NCBI GenBank assembly: GCA_023433825.1
Contig: JAEYTU010000436.1
Location: forward strand, 1-5,771
Origin: Planctomycetota bacterium
Lineage (GTDB): Bacteria > Planctomycetota > UBA1135 > UBA2386
Reading direction: 5' to 3'
DNA: 5,771 nt
Of this stretch, positions 1-5,771 are shown piece by piece. A model generated the notes under the pieces. That model was not told where the DNA came from and made no database searches. It was given only the letters and a program-made list of their open reading frames with translations. Within the stretch, counting starts at the first letter, position 1. Each line of letters begins with the position of its first letter. A program made the translations under genes and the position numbers.

Positions 1-1
1 G

Positions 2-439
2 CTGTGGGGGCGCACGTTCGCCCTCGGCGCCCGGGACGCCCGCGCGCAGGCGGCGACGGCGATGCTGCTCGGATCACGCGAGAACGGCAGCTACGCCGGA
101 CTCCCGTTGCCGATCGACCTGACTCCGCTGGGCGCACCGGGTTGCGCGCTGGCGACCGATCCGTTCGCCGTGTTCTCGAAGCTCGCCGACGCGACCGGCG
201 GTGCCGACTACACGTTCGTCGTCCCGTCGATCCCCTACCTCGTCGGAACGACGATCCGGTTCCAGGCCGCGGCACTCGACCCGACCGCGAATGCGCTCGG
301 CGTCGTCACCAGCCAGGGCGGCCGCGCGACGATCTGTGGCTGGGAGCCGGTCGCGCGCGTCTACGGCACGACGGTCACGGCGACGACCGGTGCTCGCGAG
401 CTCGGCGTCGCGCCAGTGCTGTCGCTGACGATCCACTGA
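2..439 (+). CDS. C-terminal part of a probable secreted protein (5' end outside window)
   Basis: The frame is open from the first complete codon at base 2 to TGA at 437-439, giving 145 residues of an incomplete protein. An ATG at 62 exists, but the residues before it (FALGARDARAQAATA) read smoothly into the same domain, so it is probably an internal Met. What is visible is a small beta-rich module with these landmarks: LLGS, then GLPLPIDLTPLGAPGC, then VPSIPYLVGTTIRFQA, then LDPTANALGVVTS. From family knowledge, this order (LPLPxDLxPLGxPGC, P-x-L-x-G-x-x-x-x-x-Q, LDPxANxLGxVTS) resembles a C-terminal module found repeatedly in large secreted proteins of planctomycetes. Its function is unknown to me. 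A tail of about 35 residues (CGWEPVARVYG to LSLTIH) follows. There are two cysteines, which could pair if the protein is exported. No catalytic motif is visible. The identity of the full protein cannot be known from this fragment. Confidence 0.75.
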   Translation: MWGRTFALGARDARAQAATAMLLGSRENGSYAGLPLPIDLTPLGAPGCALATDPFAVFSKLADATGGADYTFVVPSIPYLVGTTIRFQAAALDPTANALGVVTSQGGRATICGWEPVARVYGTTVTATTGARELGVAPVLSLTIH

Positions 440-448
440 CGTTTCTCC

Positions 449-462
449 GCCGCGCTGGCGGC
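449..462 (+). terminator. Possible weak hairpin after the first gene
   Basis: GCCGC, loop GCTG, then GCGGC forms a 5-bp GC-only stem starting 10 bases after the TGA of the upstream gene. There is no U-tract after it, and such short stems are common by chance in GC-rich DNA. It could be part of a transcript end, but the support is weak. Confidence 0.15.
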
Positions 463-551
463 AGACTGACCACTCCGGAACTGGAGGCTCGCTGCAGCAT
501 TGGGCGCGCCCCCGAATCGGGCGTCCGCGACGCGGGCGCTGTCCGCCTTCC

Positions 552-559
552 GAAGCGAG
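552..559 (+). promoter_or_regulatory. Weak ribosome binding site candidate for the A2M gene
   Basis: GAAGCGAG ends six bases before the ATG at 566. It is only a partial match to the anti-Shine-Dalgarno sequence. A better core, GGAGG, lies at 483-487, but it is far from this ATG and instead sits 12 bases before an in-frame TTG at 500. The ATG at 566 is preferred because the peptide from it starts at once as a signal sequence. Confidence 0.25.
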
Positions 560-565
560 TCGCCG

Positions 566-646
566 ATGCGCCGTCTGATCCTCGTCGTCACCGCGTTCCT
601 GTTCGTCTCGACCGCTGGTTTCGTCCTGTTCTCCGACGCGCTCGGG
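566..646 (+). other. Predicted Sec signal peptide or N-terminal anchor of the A2M protein
   Basis: Residues 1-27 begin MRR, continue with a hydrophobic stretch at 4-22 (LILVV to FVLF) and end S-D-A-L-G. A signal peptidase I cut after A-L-G (before Gln28) is plausible. There is no cysteine here, so no lipobox. The hydrophobic core of about 19 residues is long enough to stay uncleaved as a membrane anchor. Confidence 0.7.
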
Positions 647-3600
647 CAGGGCGAAGCGAGCTTGATCCAGCGCCGCTACCGCGACGCGATCGGGCATCTG
701 GAGCGTGCGCTGACCGAGGCCGCCCCGGGAACGAAGGACCGCGTGCTGTTGCTGCTCGCGCGCGCGCAGGTCCTCGCCGGTGAGCCGGCCGCCGGCGTCG
801 CGACCTATCAGCGGCTGCTCGACGAGATGCCGCAGTCGCCGTTCGCGCGGAAAGCCCACTTCCAACGCGCCGAGGCGCTCGCCGCCGGCAAGCAGTACCG
901 CGAGGCCGCCGAGCTGTACCGGACGCGGATCGAGGAACTGACCGGGATCGGCCGCAAGGAGGAGATCGCGGCGACGTACCTCGCGCTCGCCGAGAAGGCG
1001 CTGGCGCTCGAGAAGCCCGATCACGGGCGCGCGGTCACGTTCTTGGATCTCGCGGTCGAGCTCGGCCTCGGCGACACGAAGGCGCGCGCGACACGCTTGC
1101 AGGCTGCGGCCGCCGTGCTCGCGTCCGGCAACTTCGCTGGCGCGATCCAGCGCCTGCAGCCGCTCGTCGACGAACTCGACGCGGCGAACGGGAAGCCGCG
1201 CGCGATGCTGCTGCTCGGCCGCGCGCATCGAGGTCTCGGCCAGCAAGCGCAGGCGCGCACCGTGCTGCGCGATCTCGCCGCGGCGTTCGCGACCGCGCCG
1301 GAGGCCGCGGACGCGGCGCACGAGATCGCGCTTACCTACGGCGTCCCGGCTCCGGCACCGAACGAACTCGATCGCGCCGTCGCAGCGCTGCGTGCGCTCG
1401 CGCAGGCGCACCCGACGCATCCCGAGGCGAAACGCGCGCTGTTCCTCGAGGCCGTCTGCTACGCGCACGTCGGTCGCCACGAGGACGCATTGCGTGCGTT
1501 GCGAGCCTTCCTCGCGCAGGACGGCGTCGGGCTGCTCGCGGAAGCAGCGACGGCGCAAGCGCGGATCGGCGACACGCTCGCCGCGCAAGGAAAGCTCGAG
1601 GACGCGATCGCCGCGTGGCGTCAGTTCCTGAAGAGCCACCCGTCGCACGGCGACTGGCAGCGAGTCCAGCAGGCGATCGTCGACGCCGAGTACGAACTCG
1701 GGCGGCGCGCGTTCGCGCGCGGGATCGACGGTCACGAGGAGGCGCGCAAGCGGTTCGAGGCGTTCGCCGGCGCGTACCCGCTCGATCCCCGCAACCCCGA
1801 GATCGCCGCGGCGCTCGGTGACATGCTCGCTGCCGAGAAGAAGTTCGACGCGGCGCGCGAGGCCTATGCGCGCTGTGTCAGCAAGTACCCGGGCACCGAG
1901 GCCGCATCGCGCGCGCAGTTCCGGATCGGCACGATCTTCGAAAACGACACGTTCGACTGGTTCGCGGCGCTGAAGGCCTACCGGCTCGTCACGTTCGGCA
2001 GCTACGCACGCCACGCGCAGGCGCGGATCGCGCGGCTCGAACGCAAGCACCTCGCGCTGCACACGACGCGTTCGTTCCGGACCGACGAGGCGGCGCGGTT
2101 CACGCTGACGTCGCGCAACATCGAGAAGGTCCGCGTGCGCGTCTACCGACTCGACCTCGCGACGTACTTCCGCAGCACGCACACGGCCGGCGACATCGAT
2201 CGGCTCGCCGTCGAGGTCATCGAACCGGACCGGACGTTCGACGACGCCGTCGCCGACTACAAGGCGTACCGCGAGACGACGCGCGAGGTTCTCGTCGCCG
2301 AAGCCGGCACCGGTCCGGGCGCCTACATCGTCAAGGTCGACGACCGCGAGCTGGAGGCGACGACAATGGTGCTCGTGACCGACGTCGCGCTGATCGCGAA
2401 GACGTCGCGCCACGAGTGCTTCGTCTTCACGCAGAATCTGAAGGAGAACCGGGTCGAAGCCGGCATCCAGGTCGCCGTGTCCGACGGCACGAAGATCCTC
2501 GCCGAAGGCACGACCGACGCGACCGGCGTCTGGCGGTGGCGCGGCAAGGAACTGAAGGACCTCTCGAGCCTGCGCGTGTTCGCGGTCAACGCGGCCGGAT
2601 CCGGGGCCTCGACGCTCGATCTGTCCGGGCTCGGCTATCGGCAGGGGCTGACGCCGAAGGGGTACCTGTTCACCGATCGCGCCGCTTACCAGCCGGGACA
2701 GGTCGTCCACGTCAAAGGCATCCTGCGCGACGTCAAGGACGGGCTCTACGCGCTGCCCGAGGCCGGGCACCGGCTGCAGATCCTGACGTCGAGCGGCCGG
2801 TTGATCGTGCAGCGGCCGATCACGTGCACGGACTTCGGAACGTTCACGGCGGATCTTCTGCTGCCGGCCGACGCCGAGATCGGCGAATGGCAGGTGCGTG
2901 TCGATCATGCGACGCGCAAGGAGGCGTTCACGGCCGGGTTCGAGGTCGCGCGCTACGAGCGACCGAGACTGTCGGTGACGGCGACGAGCGACCGCAACGT
3001 CGTGTTCCGCGGGGAGGCGATCACCGGCAACGTGCGCGTCGCGCACTTTCACGGCGAGCCCGCCGTCGGCAAGACGGTCCAGATCGACTTCGTCGCACCC
3101 GATGGAACGCTCGTTCGCCGCACCGGCGTGACGTCGGCGACCGGCGAAGTGCCGTTCAAGTTCGAGACGAGAGAGTTCGCCGAGGAGTCGGTCGCGCGGA
3201 TCACGGCTTCCGTCGTCGAGGAGGCCGCGGCTACGCAACTGTTCGTGCCGGTCGTGACGACCGAGTTGACGGCCACGGTCGGCGTCGTCCGTCCGGTCTA
3301 CTTGGCCGGGGAACCGTTCGACGTCGCCGTCGCGGTCGTCGATCGCGCGGGCAAGACGTCGGCGCGCGAAGGCACGGTTGCGCTGTTCCGGTTGGAGACC
3401 CGGCTCGGCGCGAGTGTCGAGGTCGCCGTCGGCGAGACGCCGTTCACGACGGCGTCGGACGGCAAGGCCGTCGTCCGGATGCAGTCCGGCAAGGGTGGCG
3501 CGCATCGGTTGCGCGTCGAGTGTCGCGATCGTTTCGGCAATCTCGTGACGGCCGACACCGGGCTGTTCGTCTCGGGCGACGAGGACGAGGTCAAGGTTCG

Positions 3601-5771
3601 CATGTTGACCGACGTCCAGAGCGGGAAGGTCGGCGAGACGATGCAGGTGCGCGTCGTCAATCGTTGCGGCGAACGGCTCGCGCTGCGCACGTTCCAGGGC
3701 GATGGCGTCCTCGCCTACGACACGATCACGCTGCCGGCCGGCGAGTCGACGATGGCCGTTCCGCTGCTGCCGCTGCACGCGCCGAACTTCGCACTGTGTC
3801 TGTCGCTGATCGACGGAACGACGCTGCGTGTCGTCGAACGCGAGTTCACGGTGCTGCGCGATCTGGACGTGCGCCTGACGGTGCCGGCGACGACGACGCC
3901 CGGCGCCACGGTGAAGGTCGGCGTCGGCACGTTCGACCCGAACGGTCGCCCGGTGTCGGCGGAGGTCGCCATCAGCGTCGTCGACGCGGCGCTGCTCGCG
4001 ACGCACGCCGATCGGACCCCGGCGATCGGCGCGTTCTTCTACGGCGAACGTCGCGAGACCGCGTTCCGGACCGTGTCGAGCTGCGATTGGAACTACCGCG
4101 GTGCGTCGTCGCGCGTCAGCGACGCGCTGGTCGCGGAAGAACGGCGCGAGGCCGAGCGCGAACGCGATCGCGTCCGTGCCGAGGTGCTCCTCGCCGAAGC
4201 AGCACCGCCGATGGCCGATCCCGGCAACGGCGCGATCGACGGGCTCCGTCCGGAGGCGCGGTCGGCGACCGGCAATTGGACCGACCGGCAGAACGTCCAG
4301 GTCGGCCAGCTCGTGCGCCGTTTCGACTCGAAGGACGACGCGGACATACGGGCCTACTTCCTCCGCGACTCGCAGTCGAAGGAGTCGGCGTTCGACTCGA
4401 ACCACTGGATGCATGCCTTCCAAGGCGGCTTGCTCGGCGGCGGCGGAGGGCTCGGCATCGACCTCGATCGCTCACGGCGCGACTTCTCGGAGACCGGCGG
4501 TTGGGTCGCAGCGGTCGTCACCGACGCCGACGGCATCAGCTCGGTCGAGATCACGCTGCCCGATCAGACGACGTCGTGGCAGGTCACGGCGCGGGCCGTC
4601 ACGAAGGACACGTTCGTCGGTGCGGCGACGGCAGCGGTCGCGACGAAGCAGGATCTGACGGCCGATCTGTGGTTGCCGCCGTTCCTGGTCGCCGGCGACG
4701 AAGCCGATGCGGCCGTGCGGCTGCACAACATGACCGACCGTGACCGCGCGATCGCGTACCGACTGGCGATCACGCAGGGTGAGAAGACGCAGACGTCGGA
4801 CCGGCGCATCGACGTCGCGGCGCGACGCGAGGCGGAGGCGCCGTTCGTGCTCGCGGCGGTCGGCGGCGATGGGTTCGTCCTCGACTTGTCGGCCGACGCC
4901 GACGGCGCGACCGACGCCGTGCGTCGCGAGGTCGCGCTGTTGCCGTTCGGCACCGAACTGCGCGCCGGCCGCACCGGCAGCACCGACCAGGAGGCGACGT
5001 TCACGCTGGCGTTGCCGTCCAGGCGTGACTACGTCCGGAAGGACCTGTTGCTGGAACTCGGCCCTGCCGGCGCGCGCGACCTCGTGCGGATCGCGCTCGG
5101 ACAGGGCTATCGCCCGATGAACCGCGCCGTGCTCGAGCAGAGTGTGCGCGGCGTCGCGGCGCGTGGGCTCGGTGCGGTGCTCGTGCTGAAGGCGATCGAA
5201 CGGATCGGCGCCGCCAGTGCCGGCGATGTCGCGGCGTTGCGCGGTGTCGCATTTGGTGCGCTCACGCAGCTGGTCGCGTCGCAAGGGAAGGACGGCAGCT
5301 ACGGCTGGGTGGCCAGCCGGCACCAGGATCTGCGCAGCACGGCGCTCGCTGTTCAGTTCCTGCAGCACGCGAAGGAGCACGGCTTCACGGCCGCCGGCGC
5401 TCCGCTCGACGCTGCGGTCGGATGGCTGATGCAGGAGATGCGGAAGGAAGGCGTCGCGGCCCGCATCCGCGCCGGCCACGCGCTCGCCGTCGCGGGCCGT
5501 GCGCGGTTCGAGGATCTGAACGCGCTGCATCGACAGCGCGCCGGCGCCGATGCCGGTTCGGCCGCGCGGCTCGCGCTCGCGTGGCAAGCGAGTCAGCGTC
5601 CGACGCTCGCCGTCGAGGCGCTCGAGACGGTTCGACAGAAGTTGCCAGCGCTGCTCGCGGCCGAGCGCGTGAGTCCGCTCGTCGTCGAGGACGTCGCGCA
5701 CGCGGCGAGTGCGCTGATCACGGCGAACGCGACCGACGTGCTCGGTCGACAGGCGATCCAGTGGCTACAGG
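566..5771 (+). CDS. TPR-repeat alpha-2-macroglobulin family protein lacking the thioester cysteine (3' end outside window)
   Basis: The frame is open for 1735 codons with no stop before the window edge; E. coli homologues have about 1500-1650 residues in total. Bacterial A2Ms are exported proteins thought to trap or inhibit attacking proteases at the cell envelope. Seen in order: signal or anchor sequence 1-27; TPR-like helical pairs about 33-500; a first macroglobulin-like strand set at 503-540 (SRNIEK, VYRLDLATYFR); the MG2 signature YLFTDRAAYQPGQ at 700-712, as in A2M_N (PF01835); further MG domains starting near Y797 and Y912; a bait-region-domain-like segment from about 1012 (compare PF07703); SVVDAALLA around D1140; a bait-like insertion about 1165-1308; the A2M core (PF00207) with DFSETGGW ending at W1313 and LPDQTTSW at 1331-1338; and the alpha/alpha thioester domain from about 1500, with QGKDGSYGW at 1573-1581. 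The thioester motif is V-L-E-Q instead of C-L-E-Q. The start was chosen for its signal sequence. Family assignment is firm; the protein's target is unknown. Confidence 0.92.
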   Translation, partial: MRRLILVVTAFLFVSTAGFVLFSDALGQGEASLIQRRYRDAIGHLERALTEAAPGTKDRVLLLLARAQVLAGEPAAGVATYQRLLDEMPQSPFARKAHFQRAEALAAGKQYREAAELYRTRIEELTGIGRKEEIAATYLALAEKALALEKPDHGRAVTFLDLAVELGLGDTKARATRLQAAAAVLASGNFAGAIQRLQPLVDELDAANGKPRAMLLLGRAHRGLGQQAQARTVLRDLAAAFATAPEAADAAHEIALTYGVPAPAPNELDRAVAALRALAQAHPTHPEAKRALFLEAVCYAHVGRHEDALRALRAFLAQDGVGLLAEAATAQARIGDTLAAQGKLEDAIAAWRQFLKSHPSHGDWQRVQQAIVDAEYELGRRAFARGIDGHEEARKRFEAFAGAYPLDPRNPEIAAALGDMLAAEKKFDAAREAYARCVSKYPGTEAASRAQFRIGTIFENDTFDWFAALKAYRLVTFGSYARHAQARIARLERKHLALHTTRSFRTDEAARFTLTSRNIEKVRVRVYRLDLATYFRSTHTAGDIDRLAVEVIEPDRTFDDAVADYKAYRETTREVLVAEAGTGPGAYIVKVDDRELEATTMVLVTDVALIAKTSRHECFVFTQNLKENRVEAGIQVAVSDGTKILAEGTTDATGVWRWRGKELKDLSSLRVFAVNAAGSGASTLDLSGLGYRQGLTPKGYLFTDRAAYQPGQVVHVKGILRDVKDGLYALPEAGHRLQILTSSGRLIVQRPITCTDFGTFTADLLLPADAEIGEWQVRVDHATRKEAFTAGFEVARYERPRLSVTATSDRNVVFRGEAITGNVRVAHFHGEPAVGKTVQIDFVAPDGTLVRRTGVTSATGEVPFKFETREFAEESVARITASVVEEAAATQLFVPVVTTELTATVGVVRPVYLAGEPFDVAVAVVDRAGKTSAREGTVALFRLETRLGASVEVAVGETPFTTASDGKAVVRMQSGKGGAHRLRVECRDRFGNLVTADTGLFVSGDEDEVKVRMLTDVQSGKVGETMQVRVVNRCGERLALRTFQGDGVLAYDTITLPAGESTMAVPLLPLHAPNFALCLSLIDGTTLRVVEREFTVLRDLDVRLTVPATTTPGATVKVGVGTFDPNGRPVSAEVAISVVDAALLATHADRTPAIGAFFYGERRETAFRTVSSCDWNYRGASSRVSDALVAEERREAERERDRVRAEVLLAEAAPPMADPGNGAIDGLRPEARSATGNWTDRQNVQVGQLVRRFDSKDDADIRAYFLRDSQSKESAFDSNHWMHAFQGGLLGGGGGLGIDLDRSRRDFSETGGWVAAVVTDADGISSVEITLPDQTTSWQVTARAVTKDTFVGAATAAVATKQDLTADLWLPPFLVAGDEADAAVRLHNMTDRDRAIAYRLAITQGEKTQTSDRRIDVAARREAEAPFVLAAVGGDGFVLDLSADADGATDAVRREVALLPFGTELRAGRTGSTDQEATFTLALPSRRDYVRKDLLLELGPAGARDLVRIALGQGYRPMNRAVLEQSVRGVAARGLGAVLVLKAIERIGAASAGDVAALRGVAFGALTQLVASQGKDGSYGWVASRHQDLRSTALAVQFLQHAKEHGFTAAGAPLDAAVGWLMQEMRKEGVAARIRAGHALAVAGRARFEDLNALHRQRAGADAGSAARLALAWQASQRPTLAVEALETVRQKLPALLAAERVSPLVVEDVAHAASALITANATDVLGRQAIQWLQ
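662..2062 (+). other. TPR-like helical repeat region within the A2M protein
   Basis: Residues about 33-499 are almost entirely amphipathic helix pairs with TPR spacing of small and aromatic residues. Clear units include RYRDAIGHLERAL (37-49), the unit around 59-92 with GVATYQRLLDEMP, the unit around 93-125 with ALAAGKQYREAAELY, the unit with C298 (CYAHVGRHEDALRALRAFL), the unit GDTLAAQGKLEDAIAAW, and the unit ending near C437 (EKKFDAAREAYARC). Units between these are more degenerate. TPR solenoids usually bind proteins or peptides; no partner can be named. Confidence 0.8.
4058..4489 (+). other. Bait-like insertion of the A2M protein
   Basis: Residues about 1165-1308 lie between the SVVDAALLA strand and the A2M core, where the protease bait region sits in this family. 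The segment contains C1173, a strongly charged helix-like stretch (about 1191-1211, rich in Arg and Glu), a Pro/Gly/Asp-rich stretch, and a glycine run at 1291-1295 inside GGLLGGGGGLG. Its low similarity to family motifs and its many Arg residues fit an exposed cleavable region. The limits are approximate. Confidence 0.6.
5126..5140 (+). other. Degenerate thioester site (AVLEQ in place of GCLEQ)
   Basis: Codons GCC GTG CTC GAG CAG encode residues 1521-1525. In thioester-forming A2Ms and complement proteins this position reads G-C-x-E-Q, and the Cys and Gln side chains form the internal bond. Here Glu1524 and Gln1525 are kept while Cys is Val1522. The placement is supported by the following helix, by the QGKDGSYGW toroid motif about 50 residues later, and by the lack of any other EQ motif in a comparable place. 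Confidence 0.8.

Larger units (their letters stand above)
440..565. other. Intergenic gap with small GC-rich inverted repeats
   Basis: This 126-base stretch separates the two co-directional genes. It holds several short inverted repeats: GCCGC-GCTG-GCGGC at 449-462, the perfect palindrome GGGCGCGCCC at 502-511, CGCCC/GGGCG at 507-523, and GCGTC-CGC-GACGC at 521-533. The last three overlap and would compete. None is followed by a run of T, so a classical intrinsic terminator is not supported. I see no recognisable -35/-10 pair. It is unclear whether the downstream gene has its own promoter here or is read through from upstream. Confidence 0.6.

Noticed and set aside
62..439. A complete small gene starting at ATG 62
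   Set aside because: The same frame is open to the window edge, and the residues before Met look like part of the same domain, so it is treated as the end of a longer gene.
440..565. Intrinsic terminator or promoter in the gap
   Set aside because: Stems are only about five base pairs with no T-run after them, and no -35/-10 pair is recognisable, so neither is asserted beyond a low-confidence hairpin.
4..783. A 259-codon open frame on the + strand covering the end of the first gene and the start of the second
   Set aside because: It crosses two better supported genes in a different frame, is extremely Arg-rich and has no recognisable motif.
2416..4743. A 775-codon open frame on the + strand in another frame
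   Set aside because: It overlaps the A2M coding frame entirely. Its product is dominated by Arg, Gly, Asp and Ala with no domain motif, as expected for a shifted reading of GC-rich codons.
74..5701. Very long open frames on the - strand (74-4423 and 4472-5701)
   Set aside because: They lie in exact codon register with the + strand genes, so they stop only where the sense frame uses TCA, CTA or TTA. These codons are almost absent here: within the window the register contains TCA at 74 and at 4472 and CTA at 5765. The antisense products are Arg-rich with no recognisable domain, while the + frame shows clear A2M motifs.
5101..5771. Adjacent penicillin-binding protein 1C gene, a common neighbour of bacterial A2M genes
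   Set aside because: The A2M frame runs to the window end and the upstream gene is unrelated, so no such gene can be seen here.

Overview
The window is GC-rich bacterial DNA with strong G/C preference at third codon positions. It carries two co-directional + strand genes, both cut by the window edges. The best guess for the organism is a planctomycete (Planctomycetota) or a similar large-genome environmental bacterium. The C-terminal module of the first gene resembles one I know from secreted planctomycete proteins, and a very large TPR plus alpha-2-macroglobulin protein fits that group. This is inference from family knowledge, not a search result.

Layout: bases 2-439 are the 3' end of a gene for a probably secreted protein, whose start lies outside the window. 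Bases 440-565 are a 126-base gap with small GC-rich inverted repeats and no convincing promoter. From 566 to the window end one reading frame stays open for 1735 codons without reaching its stop. It encodes a signal sequence, about 470 residues of TPR-like helical repeats, then a bacterial alpha-2-macroglobulin (A2M): macroglobulin-like beta domains, a bait-like insertion, the A2M core motif, and most of the alpha/alpha thioester domain.

The main observation is that the A2M protein has lost its thioester. The usual C-L-E-Q motif reads V-L-E-Q (Val1522 to Gln1525), and no cysteine occurs anywhere in residues 1174-1735. If the family's trapping mechanism still operates, it must work without a covalent bond. 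The TPR solenoid may give the protein a docking role.

The two genes share a strand and may both act outside the cytoplasm, but nothing in the sequence proves they work together. No RNA gene, mobile element, CRISPR array or long repeat was seen. Very long open frames on the - strand are shadows of the + strand coding frame. I see no clearly undescribed multi-gene system here; the novelty lies in the architecture and degenerate active site of the A2M protein.
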